Below, piece after piece: positions 9,044 to 19,018 of a stretch of DNA of 64,000 nt (position 1 is its first letter; each line of letters opens with the position of its first letter). The notes beneath the pieces are model-generated. The model saw only the letters and a program-made list of their open reading frames with translations. It made no database searches and was not told where the DNA came from. The position numbers and the translations under genes are program-made. Origin of the DNA: Rubrivivax sp. (GTDB lineage: Bacteria; Pseudomonadota; Gammaproteobacteria; Burkholderiales; Burkholderiaceae_C); NCBI GenBank assembly GCA_022842595.1, contig JALHPF010000001.1, positions 248,001-312,000 of the forward strand. Reading direction: 5' to 3'.

Positions 9044-9997
9044 ATGAACCGTACCCTCATCGCCGGCGCCGTGCTTGCCAGTCTCCTCCTGGGCGCCTGC
9101 GCTACCGTGAAGGCGCCGCCGCAGGAGCTGGTCGAGGCGCGCAGCACCGTGCGCACCGCCGAGCTCGACCCGGCTGTCCTGTCGATGGCCCCGCTGGAGC
9201 TGAAGAAGGCCACCGACACCCTGAACCGCGCCAATGCCCTGCTGGCCAAGGACGAGCCGATGGTCGAGATCGCCAGCGCCGCCTACATCGCCAACCAGCA
9301 GGCCAAGACCGCGATCGCCGTGGCCCGGGCCAAGACCAACGACGCGGCCATCGCCAGCGCCGACGTCGAACGTGAACGAGCGCGTGCCGACATTCGCACT
9401 GCCGAAGCCCAGCGCGCCACCGCCGCAGCCAACGCCGCGAAGAGCCAGGCCACCGTTGCCATGTCGCAGGCCGACATGGCCCGCCAGCAAGCCGCCACCG
9501 CCAACCAGCGCGCGACCGGCGCCGAAGCCCAGGCCGCCGTGGCCCAGGCCAGCGCCAGCGCAGCGATGATGCAGAACGCCGAGCTGCAGAAGCAGCTGGC
9601 CGACTTGCAGGCCAAGCAGACCGACCGCGGCATGCTGGTCACCCTGGGCGATGTGCTGTTCGAATTCGGCCGTGCCGATGTCAAGCCCGGTGCCGAAGCC
9701 TCGCTGCGCAAGCTTGCAGACTTCCTGCAGAAGAGCCCGGCGCGCCGCATTCTGATCGAAGGCCATACCGACAGCATCGGATCGGCTGCCGCCAACAACA
9801 CCCTATCGCAACGCCGCGCCCAGGCCGTGGGCGACGCCCTCCAGCGCATGGGTGTGGCGGCTGATCGCGTGACGACGGTCGGTTACGGCAAGGACTATCC
9901 GATCGCCGAAAACAACACCGACACCAACCGCGCGCTCAACCGGCGCGTCGAGGTCTACATCGGCGAAGACGGCCAGGCCGTGCGCCCGCGCCGTTGA
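9044..9997 (+). CDS. DUF4398 and OmpA-domain outer-membrane lipoprotein
   Basis: A 317-residue lipoprotein with lipobox LLGAC (Cys 19). A DUF4398 segment (about 25-95, with LNRANALLAKDE) is followed by a long Ala/Gln-rich coiled coil (about 100-195) and a C-terminal OmpA-like domain (about 200-310). That domain contains the peptidoglycan-binding signature: DVLFEFGRADVKPGA, then EGHTDSIGSAAAN, and NRRVEVYI. It is probably lipid-anchored in the outer membrane and clamps the cell wall, with the coiled coil spanning periplasmic distance. The start at 9044 gives a clean lipoprotein signal. It lies 57 bp after the DUF4398 gene and 110 bp before the next small gene. Confidence 0.9.
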   Translation: MNRTLIAGAVLASLLLGACATVKAPPQELVEARSTVRTAELDPAVLSMAPLELKKATDTLNRANALLAKDEPMVEIASAAYIANQQAKTAIAVARAKTNDAAIASADVERERARADIRTAEAQRATAAANAAKSQATVAMSQADMARQQAATANQRATGAEAQAAVAQASASAAMMQNAELQKQLADLQAKQTDRGMLVTLGDVLFEFGRADVKPGAEASLRKLADFLQKSPARRILIEGHTDSIGSAAANNTLSQRRAQAVGDALQRMGVAADRVTTVGYGKDYPIAENNTDTNRALNRRVEVYIGEDGQAVRPRR

Positions 9998-10107
9998 ACG
10001 GCTGGTTCACGGCGCTTTCGCCAGAAGCCATCGACTTCACGTGAGGCCTTTTCGGCCAACTTGACCCATCTGGCCCGGCCCGCGCCGGGCCAGCAGAGGA
10101 GCACACC

Positions 10108-10350
10108 ATGAACATCGACCTGCAAACCAGCCCGCAATGGGCCACCTCGGCCGACGGCGAAACCGCCACGACCCGCCCGATGGAGCTGATGATGCTGGGC
10201 GAACACCTGACCTTGTGTCGCGACGGCGGCGGCCGGCTGCTGGGCCTGCGTTGTGCCGCCGAACAGGTGCACGGCTTCGTCAGTCAGCGCTTCATCACGA
10301 CCCTGGTGGCCGCCACTGCAGTGATGGCAGGCGCGGCAGTGCTCCTATAG
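10108..10350 (+). CDS. Small putative membrane protein (80 aa)
   Basis: No family recognised. The first 55 residues are polar (MNIDLQTSPQW, then LTLCRDGGGRLLGLRCAA) and the last 20 form a single hydrophobic segment (FITTLVAATAVMAGAAVLL), so a C-terminally anchored inner-membrane peptide is likely. A purine-rich GAGGAG lies before the ATG at 10108, and the stop is three bases before the ndvB-type gene. That spacing implies co-translation with the glucan synthase. It could be an accessory subunit of that enzyme or an independent stress peptide; the sequence does not decide. Confidence 0.65.
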   Translation: MNIDLQTSPQWATSADGETATTRPMELMMLGEHLTLCRDGGGRLLGLRCAAEQVHGFVSQRFITTLVAATAVMAGAAVLL

Positions 10351-10353
10351 CGC

Positions 10354-13300
10354 ATGTCACCCCGCGCACTGCTGCGTCTCTTCCCCGACGCGCCACAGGC
10401 GCTGCGCGATCTTCTCGACCCGTCGCGTGGGGTCGTCCAGGCTCCCATCCGTTCCGAGATCTTCGGCCCGCAACGCTTCGCCGAGCATGGCCGCAGCCTG
10501 GGCGCCACGCATCGGGCCGGGCGTGCCCCCTGGCGAGCACCGGGTTTCTTTCCGCGGCTGCGCAGCAACATCCTCGTGCTGCGCGAGGCCCACCGCTACA
10601 TCGGCACCCAGGCGGCCACCGGCTACGACATCAGCCCGGCCGCGGAATGGCTGCTGGACAACTTCCACCTCGTCGAAGCGCAACTCGAGCAAGTCCATGC
10701 CGGGCTGCCCCACAGCTATTTCCGGGCCCTGCCACGCCTGCTGGACGAGCCCCTGGCGGGGCTGCCCCGAATCTACGGCGTCGCCTGGGCCTTCGTCGCC
10801 CACACCGATGGCGCCTTCGACGCCGACCTGCTGGCAGCCTTTCTCGACGCCTATCAGGAGACACGCGAACTCGAACTCAACGAGATCTGGGCGCTGCCGA
10901 CGACGCTGCGCGTCGTGCTCGTGGAGAACCTGCGCCGTCTGGCCGAACGCGTGGCCGCGAACAAGGCAGCACGCGAGGTCGCCAATCGCTGCTGCGACGA
11001 GATCGGCCGCTTCGACGCGACCACGCTGGACGCCTTGCTGGCGATGCTGCAGCAACGCGGCGTCGACCGCGTGTTCCTGGCGCAGATGGCGCTGCGGCTC
11101 GACCCGGTGGATGCCGACCAGGCCGGCGCCGGCAGGGCCTGGCTGAACCAGGCCCTGCCTGACGCTGCCGCTGCCCAGGCCCAGCAAAGCGCCGACCAGG
11201 CGGCCGACAACCTGAGCGTGAGCAATGCGCTGACGTCGCTGCGGCACGTGAGCGACGCCGACTGGCCCGAACTCGTCGGCCGCATCAGCGTGCTGATGCG
11301 AGCGATGCTCGGGGCAAAAAGCTTCAAGGCCGAACACCCCGCGACACGCGACCGCGCACTGCATGCCATCGAGGCGCTGGCGCGGCGCACGCGCTGCAGC
11401 GAACGCAAGGTGGCCGAGACGCTGCTGCAGTTGATGCGCCAGGGTGAGCTGGGCACGGGTGACAGCGGCAGCCTCGACGGCACCCAAACCGGACCTGCAG
11501 TGCTTGCCGCCCGCGCAGCCTGCGCTGGTTACTGGCTGCACGGCGAAGGCCGGCCTGCGCTCCTGCAGGCCTTGGGCCAGCCTGCACAGCCCTCGATGCT
11601 GCATCGCGCCTTCTGGCGCCCGGCCGTGCTGCCCTTGTACCTGGGCACAGTGCTGCTGGCCACGCTGGCCTTGGTGCTGTGGCTGCTGGCACCGGCTGCG
11701 TCGGGCAACGGCGGCATCGCAGCCACGCTGCTGTTGGCGGTGCTGATGCTGTTCCCGGCCTCGGAAACCGTGATCGCCGTGCTCAGCCGCCTGATCAGCG
11801 AATCGGTGCGGCCTGCCCACCTGCCGCGCCTGGCCTTCGTGGGTGGCATCCCGCGCGAGCACCGCGTGCTCGTGGTCGTGCCGGCAATGTTGACCGACCC
11901 CGCTTCTACCCGCGAGCTCGTGCACCGCCTGCACCTGCACTACCTGGCCAACCCCGAGAACCAGGCCCAGTTTGCGCTTCTCACCGACGGTGCCGACGCC
12001 GACAGCCCACAGCTGCCGAACGACCCGGCGCTGCTGGCCGACGCGGTGCAGCAGATCGAAGCCCTGAACAACCGCTATCCGTCACCGGCGGGCGCCGATC
12101 AGGCTGTGCTGCGTTTCATCCTGCTGCACCGGGAACGCGACTACAGCCCCACCGAGCAACGCTGGATCGGCTGGGAACGCAAACGCGGCAAGCTGGAACT
12201 TCTGGTGGCGGCGCTGGCGCGGCGGGCATCGCCCGACGCCCCCGCCGCGTGTGAGGTGGCAGCGCTGCCCAGCACCTTCGTCGAGCTGGGCCCGATGTCG
12301 CACCTGGCCGCCGGTACGCCCTATATCGTGACGCTGGACAGCGACACCCAGTTGCCACCGGGCCGCCTGCGCGAACTGGTCGGCGTGGCGGCGCACCCGC
12401 AAAACCGGCCGCAGCTCGCGACCGACGGCCGTACCGTGGTGCGCGGCTACAGCATCCTGCAGCCGCGCGTGGTGACGCCGCTGCCGACGCCACGCGAGTT
12501 CACGCGCTACCACTGGCTGTTTGCCGGCCAATGCGGCATCGACCCCTACAGCGCGGCCAGCTCAGAGCTGTACCAGGACGTGTTCGGCGAAGGCACCTTC
12601 ACCGGCAAAGGCCTGCTCGACGTGCAGGCCATGCATGCCGTGCTGTCGGGTGGCCTGCCCGAAGGCCTGGTGCTCAGCCACGACCTGCTCGAAGGCGCGC
12701 TCACCCGCTGCGCCGCAGTCACCGACATCGCCCTGGTCGAAGACGCGCCCTTCCACGCCGACGTCGCCGCCGCCCGCGTTCACCGCTGGACACGCGGCGA
12801 CTGGCAACTGCTGCCCTTCCTGACCGCGGCGCTGCCCCGACCCGAGGTCGCAGGGCTGCGCCCGCGGCTGAACGCCCTGAACCGGTGGAAGATGTTCGAC
12901 AACCTGCGGCGCTCGCTGGTGGCGCCGATGGCGCTGGGCCTGCTGCTGCTGGCCCTGGCCGGCATCGGCCCTTCGCCGTGGATGGTGCTGCTGCTGGTGC
13001 TGGCCGCCTTCACTGCGGGCCCGCTCATGGGCGCGGTGGCGGGTCTGTCGCCGAGCCGTGACGACGTCGCCAAGCTGCACTTCTACCGCCAAGGTGGCGC
13101 CGACCTGGCCCGCGCACTGCTGGGCGGGCTGTGGCACGTGGCGCAACTGCTGCACTCCGCCACGATGGCCGTGGACGCCATCGTGCGGGCGCTGTGGCGC
13201 ATGCTGGTCAGCCACCGCCACCTGCTGCAATGGACCACCGCCGCCACGGCAGCGGCGCAGGCCCGTTCGAGCCTGGCAGCGGTACTGCGCAAGCACTGGT

Positions 13301-16300
13301 CGTTGCCGCCGGCGGCGGCTGTGCTGCTTGTGCTGCTGCTGGCCGCCGGCACACCCACGCCGGGCCTGGCCGCCGGCCTGTGCCTGCTGTGGGCAGCATC
13401 GCCTTTGTGGACCTGGTGGGCCAGCCGGCGCACCCCGCAGAACGAGGAAAGCGCGCTGCCCGACAGCGACCGCGAGGCCCTGCACGACATCGCGCGCGAC
13501 ACCTGGCGCTACTTCGAACGAGTCGTCACCGCGCTGGACCAGCACCTGCCCCCGGACAATCTGCAGACCGCGCCGCACGACATGCTGGCGCACCGGACCT
13601 CGCCCACCAACATCGGTCTGTACCTGTTGGCTGCAGCCTGCGCACGCCAGTTCGGCTGGATCGGCACGCAGGAACTGCTGGCACGCCTGGAAGCCACGTT
13701 GGCGACGATGGAACGGCTGCCGCGCCACCGCGGGCATTTCCTGAACTGGTACGACACCGAGAGCGCCACCGCACTGCTGCCGATGTATGTGTCCACCGTC
13801 GACAGCGGCAACCTCGGCGGCCATCTGCTGGCCGTGGCCCAGGCCTGCCGTGAACTGGCCTTGCATCCCCACGAAGACACCGCCCCACAACGCGCAGAAG
13901 CAGCGTCGCTGCGGCGGCTGGCGGCCCTGCTGCCGCTGGCGTCACGGCGGCAGGCCCGGCAACGCCAGGCCCTGCGCTGGGCGCTGGGCGACTTGCGCGC
14001 GCAGCGCCTGTCCGCAGCGCAGGACCTGCCGGCGGGCGCCGCGGTGGCCCGCCAGCGACTGAACGCCGTCGCCGACCGCTGCGAAAGGCTCGCCGGCGAG
14101 GCCGAATACGGCTTCCTGTATCACCCGCAGCGGCATCTGCTGCACATCGGCTACCGCGTCGCCGAACAAACGCTGGACGACAGCTTCTACGACCTGCTGG
14201 CGTCGGAATCGCGTTTGACGAGCCTGCTGGCAGTGGCCAAGGGCGACGTGCCGGTGCGTCACTGGTCAGCGCTGGGCCGGCCGTTCTTCGCCGTCGGCAG
14301 GCATGTCGGCCTGCGCTCCTGGTCGGGTTCGATGTTCGAATACCTGATGCCCACCCTGGTGCTCGACGAGCCCGCGGGCAGCGTGCTGCACGACGCCTGC
14401 CAGGCGGCGTTGAAGCAGCAGATGGATTTCGTCGCGGCCTTGTCGGTACCCTGGGGCATCTCGGAGTCGGCCTACGCCGGCAGTGACCACACGCTGGCCT
14501 ACCAGTACGCGCCGCAGGGTGTGCCGCGGCTGGCGCTGCGCCGCACCCCGGCCGACGAACTCGTCATTGCGCCTTATGCCACCGCGCTGGCAGCGCAGAT
14601 CGCACCGCGCCGCGCAAGGCGCAACTTCCAGGCCCTGCAAGACCAGGGCGCGCGCGGCCGCTACGGCTTCATCGAGGCGCTGGACTTTTCACCGGGGCGG
14701 CAGGTGGGCGGCGGCCGCTGCACCCTGGTCAGCACCTTCATGGCCCACCACCAGGGCATGAGCATCGTCGCCCTGGCCAACGTGCTGCTGGACGGCGTCG
14801 CGCAGCGCTGGGGCATGGCGCCGCCACTCATCGAGGCCGTCAGCTCGCTGCTGCACGAACGTGCGCCACGCGAGGTGTCGAACCTGGCCACGCCACCGGC
14901 CAGCGCGCCGCCGCAGGCACTGCAGCGCCCGGCCCCCGGCCTGTTGCGCGAAGTGCGGCCGGGCCACAACGCCGTGGAACCCACACAGCTGCTGGGCAAT
15001 GGCCGCTACGGCGTGCAGCTGCGGGCCAATGGCGCCGGCAGCAGCCGCTGGGGCGCCATCGGCATCAACCGCAGCCGCGACGACGCACTGCGCGACAGCT
15101 ACGGCAGCTTCTTCTACCTGCGCCCGCGCGGCGCCGGGGCGGCCTTTTCGCTGACCAGCCATCCCGCGCCCGACCCTGCAGCCCAGTACAGCAGCAGCTT
15201 CCACGCCGACCGCGTGTGTTTCGACGGCGTCTGGCCCGAACTGCACAGCCGCATCACCGTGTGGGTCAGCCCAGAAGACGACATCGAGTTCCGCCAGGTC
15301 GAACTGTGCAACCACGGCGATCGCCCGCAGGACATCGAACTCGTCTCGGCCTTCGAGGTGAGCCTGTCGGACGCACGTGCCGACGAGGCCCACCCGGCTT
15401 TCACCAACCTGTTCGTGCGCGCCGGATGGCAACCCGACGAGCACACCCTCGTCTTCAAGCGCCAGCCGCGCCTGCCCAGCGAGGCCGCGCTGCAGGTGGC
15501 CCACTTTCTCACCGCCGTCGACACGCCACTGCAATCGGTGCGCGTTCAGACCGACCGCCAGCGCTGGGCCGGCCGCAACCGCGCAGCTGACGCACCGCTG
15601 GCGGGGCTGGACGGCCCGGCGTCCGACTCGGCGCACGACGAAGACCCCGACACCGGCCTCGACCCGGTCTGTGCGCTCGCCGTGCGCCTGCGCCTGACGC
15701 CCGGGGCCAAGGTGCAGCTGACCTTCGCCACGGCCGCTTCCGACAACGCCGCGACACTGCGCGCCGTCGTCGACAAGTACCGCCAGTCCAGCCATGTGCA
15801 GCGCGCTTCGCTGATGTCGGCCACGCTCACCGCCATCCGGCTGCGGGCCCTGCGCATCAGCACCGAGAACCTGCTTGCCGTGCAGATGCTCAGCACGGCG
15901 CTGGCGCTGAGCCTGTCGCGGCCGTCGCTGGCGGGCCCGCCTGCTGCCAGTGAACCCACCGAGCCCCCGGCGCTGTGCGACAAGCGGCTGCTCTGGCGCT
16001 TCGGCATTTCCGGCGACAAGCCGCTGCTTCTAGTGGCGGTGGCGGGTGAGCAGGGGCTGGGCATGCTGCGCGCTCTGGCCCAGGCGCTGCGCCTGTGGGC
16101 CTGGGGCGGCCTGGCCTGCGACCTCGTCGTCATCAATGCCGAGCCGGCTTCCTATCTCTTGCCGGTTCAGCGCGAGGCCACGGCCCTGCGTGACCGCCAT
16201 CTCGCCGACAGCGCGGCCATGCCCCAGCCCGGCGCCGCCGTCACCGGCCTGCACCTGCTGCGCGCCGACGATCTTTCGGCCGCCGACATGGCCACGCTGC

Positions 16301-18912
16301 ACACCTTGGCACGGGTGCGCCTGCAGGCCGACGGCCGCCCGCTGGCGCACCATGTGCAGGCCTGGTGCGCGCTGCACGAACAGGCGCGGCAGGCGCGCGA
16401 CGACATCGCGGGCACCCGGCTGACACCGGCGCCGGTGAGTCGCACGGCACTGGTCGACAGCGAGGGCGACTTCGATGCCGCCAGCGGCGAATTCCGCTTC
16501 GCCGTCGACACCACCCGGCGCCCGCAGCGGCCATGGATCAACGTGCTGTCCAACCCCGCCTTCGGCGCGCAGATCTCCGAGGCCGGCGGCGGCTACACCT
16601 GGGCGCGCAACAGCCGCCTGAACCAGCTCACCGCGTGGTCGAACGACCCGGTGTCCGACCCGCCGTCGGAATGGTTCGTGCTGCAGGACCGCCGCACCGG
16701 CAACGCCTGGAACGTGGTGCCCTCGGCCTGGGGCAGCGCCGAAGCGGCCTACCGCGTCGCCCATGGCCAGGGCAGCACCACCATCAGCCACCGGCTGGGC
16801 GACCTGGAAGTGCACACCAGCTGGTGCGTCGACCCCGAAACATCGGTCAAGCAAGTGCGGGTGCGCCTGCTGAACCGAGGCCACCGTGTGCTGCCGCTGC
16901 GTGTGCTGGGCATGGTCGAATGGCTGATGGGGGCGCAGCGCGCCGACCGCGCCACCGTGCACACCGCGCACCAGCGATCGGCCGGCTTCACCGCGCTGCA
17001 CGCCACCCAGCGCGAGCAGTCGGCCGGCTTCGGCCACGGCACCGCCTTCCTCGCCCTGGCCAGCCATGCCGACAGCGCCCCGGGCGACACCGGCCGCGGC
17101 CACCGCACGGTCGACTGGACCTGCGACCGCCGCGAGTTCTTCGACACTGAAGGCCGGCTGCGCCTGCCGCAACACCTGGCCCGCCGCGCCGGTGCCGGCC
17201 TCGACCCCTGCGCGGCCATGTCGACCACCCTCGACCTGGCAGCAGGCGACAGCGCCGAATGCGTGTTCCTGGTGGGTTACGCCGACACGCCGGCAGCCGC
17301 ACGCCAACTCGCAGCCCAGGCCAGCGTGGTGCCGGCGCTGCAGCGGCTGGAAACGGTACGTAACGGCTGGGATACCCTGCTCGGCGCGACGACGGTCAAG
17401 ACGCCCGACCCGCTGTTCGACGTGATGGTCAACCGCTGGCTGCTCTACCAGACCGTGAGCTGCCGGCTGTGGGCCAAGGCGGCCTTCTACCAGGCCGGCG
17501 GCGCCACCGGCTTTCGCGACCAGTTACAGGACGCCATGGCCCTGGCCTGGGCCGCGCCGGCCATGCTGCGCGCCCAGATCGTCGTCTGCGCGTCGCGCCA
17601 GTTTCCGGAAGGAGACGTGCAGCACTGGTGGCATGCACCCACCGGTGCCGGGGTGCGCACGCACTTTTCCGACGACCTGCTGTGGTTGCCGTATGCCTGC
17701 GTGCACTACCTGCAGGCCACCGGTGACGCGAGCCTGCTGGATGAGCCGGTCGCCTTTCTCGAAGGTGCCGCCATCCCGCCCGGCGCCGAGGACGCTTATT
17801 ACGCACCCGCCATCAGCAGCCAGCTCGCCAGCGTCTACGAACACGCCGCACGCAGCATCGACCACAGCCTGCGCGTCGGCGTGCACGGCCTTCCGCTGAT
17901 GGGCAGTGGCGACTGGAACGACGGCATGAACCGGGTGGGCATCGAAGGCCGTGGTGAATCGGTCTGGCTGGGCTGGTTCCTGTGCAAGCTGGTCGCCGAC
18001 TTCGCACCGCTGGCGCGCGAGCGCGGCGAAACCAGCCGCGCCCAGCTCTGGGAAACCGCCGCAGCCGGCTGGCAGCGGGCGCTGAACGGCCCGGCCTGGG
18101 ACGGCCAGTGGTTCAAGCGTGCCTTCTTCGACGATGGCCAGCCGCTCGGCTCACATACCAACGCCGAAGCGCGCATCGACCTGATCGCGCAGGCCTGGTC
18201 GGTGCTGTCGGGTGCCGCACCCGTGGCGCTGCAACGCATGGCGATGGCGGCCGTCGACAGCGAATTGCTCGACCACCAGGCCGGGCTCATCCGCCTGCTG
18301 CACCCGCCGCTGGCGCACGCGGTGCCCAGCGCCGGCTACATCCAGGCCTACCCGCCGGGTGTGCGCGAGAACGGTGGCCAGTATTCGCACGCCGGCGTCT
18401 GGGCGCTGATGGCGCAGGCCGAGTTCGCCGCCGCCCACCCGGGCGAAGGCGTGGACGCCGACACGCCCTACCGAAGCTTCACCTGGCTGAGCCCGGCCCA
18501 CCGCTCGCGCCACCCCGAGCGCCGCGCCGCCTACGCCATCGAGCCTTATGTGATGGCCGGCGACGTGTATACCCAGGCGCCTTATGTCGGCCGCGGCGGC
18601 TGGAGCTGGTACACCGGCGCCGCCGCCTGGATGCACCGTGCCGCCGTCGAATCGATCTTCGGGCTGAGCCTGCAGCCGCAGCAGTTGTGCGTCAGGCCGA
18701 TGCTGCCCGGCAGCTGGCCGCAGGCCGAACTGAACCTGCAGCGAGACGGGCGCACGCTGCGCTTGATCTTCGTGCGCGCAGCGCCCGACCAGGCGCTGGC
18801 CCAGGCGGCTGCGGCACTGGCCGGGGCCGAAGCCACCGTGCTCCGGCCCGGCGAGGCGCTGGCCTGGCACGGCCCATTGCCCAGCGCCGTGTTCGTGGTG
18901 CCGCTGGCCTGA
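10354..18912 (+). CDS. ndvB: Cyclic beta-1,2-glucan synthase (NdvB/ChvB type)
   Basis: A giant 2852-residue inner-membrane enzyme, within the usual 2800-2900 of this family, which makes periplasmic cyclic beta-1,2-glucan. An N-terminal region (about 1-410, including SNILVLREAHRYIGTQ) precedes membrane segments (about 420-480). A GT84 glycosyltransferase domain has TLDSDTQLPPG near 656-666 and QCGIDPYS near 724. Further membrane segments lie at about 860-895 and 985-1024. A glucoamylase-like domain (about 1060-1480, with ISESAYAGSDH and HHQGMS) is followed by tandem GH94-type phosphorylase modules from about 1545. The last carries the catalytic-acid motif GDWNDGMNRVG near 2518. In family members the N-terminal parts initiate, elongate and cyclise the chain, while GH94 controls ring size. 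The ATG at 10354 follows the small gene stop by three bases. Confidence 0.95.
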   Translation: MSPRALLRLFPDAPQALRDLLDPSRGVVQAPIRSEIFGPQRFAEHGRSLGATHRAGRAPWRAPGFFPRLRSNILVLREAHRYIGTQAATGYDISPAAEWLLDNFHLVEAQLEQVHAGLPHSYFRALPRLLDEPLAGLPRIYGVAWAFVAHTDGAFDADLLAAFLDAYQETRELELNEIWALPTTLRVVLVENLRRLAERVAANKAAREVANRCCDEIGRFDATTLDALLAMLQQRGVDRVFLAQMALRLDPVDADQAGAGRAWLNQALPDAAAAQAQQSADQAADNLSVSNALTSLRHVSDADWPELVGRISVLMRAMLGAKSFKAEHPATRDRALHAIEALARRTRCSERKVAETLLQLMRQGELGTGDSGSLDGTQTGPAVLAARAACAGYWLHGEGRPALLQALGQPAQPSMLHRAFWRPAVLPLYLGTVLLATLALVLWLLAPAASGNGGIAATLLLAVLMLFPASETVIAVLSRLISESVRPAHLPRLAFVGGIPREHRVLVVVPAMLTDPASTRELVHRLHLHYLANPENQAQFALLTDGADADSPQLPNDPALLADAVQQIEALNNRYPSPAGADQAVLRFILLHRERDYSPTEQRWIGWERKRGKLELLVAALARRASPDAPAACEVAALPSTFVELGPMSHLAAGTPYIVTLDSDTQLPPGRLRELVGVAAHPQNRPQLATDGRTVVRGYSILQPRVVTPLPTPREFTRYHWLFAGQCGIDPYSAASSELYQDVFGEGTFTGKGLLDVQAMHAVLSGGLPEGLVLSHDLLEGALTRCAAVTDIALVEDAPFHADVAAARVHRWTRGDWQLLPFLTAALPRPEVAGLRPRLNALNRWKMFDNLRRSLVAPMALGLLLLALAGIGPSPWMVLLLVLAAFTAGPLMGAVAGLSPSRDDVAKLHFYRQGGADLARALLGGLWHVAQLLHSATMAVDAIVRALWRMLVSHRHLLQWTTAATAAAQARSSLAAVLRKHWSLPPAAAVLLVLLLAAGTPTPGLAAGLCLLWAASPLWTWWASRRTPQNEESALPDSDREALHDIARDTWRYFERVVTALDQHLPPDNLQTAPHDMLAHRTSPTNIGLYLLAAACARQFGWIGTQELLARLEATLATMERLPRHRGHFLNWYDTESATALLPMYVSTVDSGNLGGHLLAVAQACRELALHPHEDTAPQRAEAASLRRLAALLPLASRRQARQRQALRWALGDLRAQRLSAAQDLPAGAAVARQRLNAVADRCERLAGEAEYGFLYHPQRHLLHIGYRVAEQTLDDSFYDLLASESRLTSLLAVAKGDVPVRHWSALGRPFFAVGRHVGLRSWSGSMFEYLMPTLVLDEPAGSVLHDACQAALKQQMDFVAALSVPWGISESAYAGSDHTLAYQYAPQGVPRLALRRTPADELVIAPYATALAAQIAPRRARRNFQALQDQGARGRYGFIEALDFSPGRQVGGGRCTLVSTFMAHHQGMSIVALANVLLDGVAQRWGMAPPLIEAVSSLLHERAPREVSNLATPPASAPPQALQRPAPGLLREVRPGHNAVEPTQLLGNGRYGVQLRANGAGSSRWGAIGINRSRDDALRDSYGSFFYLRPRGAGAAFSLTSHPAPDPAAQYSSSFHADRVCFDGVWPELHSRITVWVSPEDDIEFRQVELCNHGDRPQDIELVSAFEVSLSDARADEAHPAFTNLFVRAGWQPDEHTLVFKRQPRLPSEAALQVAHFLTAVDTPLQSVRVQTDRQRWAGRNRAADAPLAGLDGPASDSAHDEDPDTGLDPVCALAVRLRLTPGAKVQLTFATAASDNAATLRAVVDKYRQSSHVQRASLMSATLTAIRLRALRISTENLLAVQMLSTALALSLSRPSLAGPPAASEPTEPPALCDKRLLWRFGISGDKPLLLVAVAGEQGLGMLRALAQALRLWAWGGLACDLVVINAEPASYLLPVQREATALRDRHLADSAAMPQPGAAVTGLHLLRADDLSAADMATLHTLARVRLQADGRPLAHHVQAWCALHEQARQARDDIAGTRLTPAPVSRTALVDSEGDFDAASGEFRFAVDTTRRPQRPWINVLSNPAFGAQISEAGGGYTWARNSRLNQLTAWSNDPVSDPPSEWFVLQDRRTGNAWNVVPSAWGSAEAAYRVAHGQGSTTISHRLGDLEVHTSWCVDPETSVKQVRVRLLNRGHRVLPLRVLGMVEWLMGAQRADRATVHTAHQRSAGFTALHATQREQSAGFGHGTAFLALASHADSAPGDTGRGHRTVDWTCDRREFFDTEGRLRLPQHLARRAGAGLDPCAAMSTTLDLAAGDSAECVFLVGYADTPAAARQLAAQASVVPALQRLETVRNGWDTLLGATTVKTPDPLFDVMVNRWLLYQTVSCRLWAKAAFYQAGGATGFRDQLQDAMALAWAAPAMLRAQIVVCASRQFPEGDVQHWWHAPTGAGVRTHFSDDLLWLPYACVHYLQATGDASLLDEPVAFLEGAAIPPGAEDAYYAPAISSQLASVYEHAARSIDHSLRVGVHGLPLMGSGDWNDGMNRVGIEGRGESVWLGWFLCKLVADFAPLARERGETSRAQLWETAAAGWQRALNGPAWDGQWFKRAFFDDGQPLGSHTNAEARIDLIAQAWSVLSGAAPVALQRMAMAAVDSELLDHQAGLIRLLHPPLAHAVPSAGYIQAYPPGVRENGGQYSHAGVWALMAQAEFAAAHPGEGVDADTPYRSFTWLSPAHRSRHPERRAAYAIEPYVMAGDVYTQAPYVGRGGWSWYTGAAAWMHRAAVESIFGLSLQPQQLCVRPMLPGSWPQAELNLQRDGRTLRLIFVRAAPDQALAQAAAALAGAEATVLRPGEALAWHGPLPSAVFVVPLA

Positions 18913-18929
18913 CGCTGCCGGCGCCGCGC

Positions 18930-18956
18930 GGCCCCGTCCTACGCCAGGCCGGGGCC
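18930..18956 (+). terminator. Possible hairpin after the glucan synthase gene
   Basis: GGCCCCG (18930-18936) can pair with CGGGGCC (18950-18956) across a 13-base loop, 18 bp after the stop. There is no T-tract, so it is at best a weak terminator or a transcript-end hairpin. Confidence 0.3.
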
Positions 18957-19018
18957 GGCACCGATGCTCGACAGGCCCGGCCATGCCCACACTGATGCGT
19001 CACCCAAAAGGAAAAACC

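Noticed and set aside
10357..17307. Several 300-500-residue minus-strand frames opposite the glucan synthase
   Set aside because: All lie within one continuous, well-conserved plus-strand gene.
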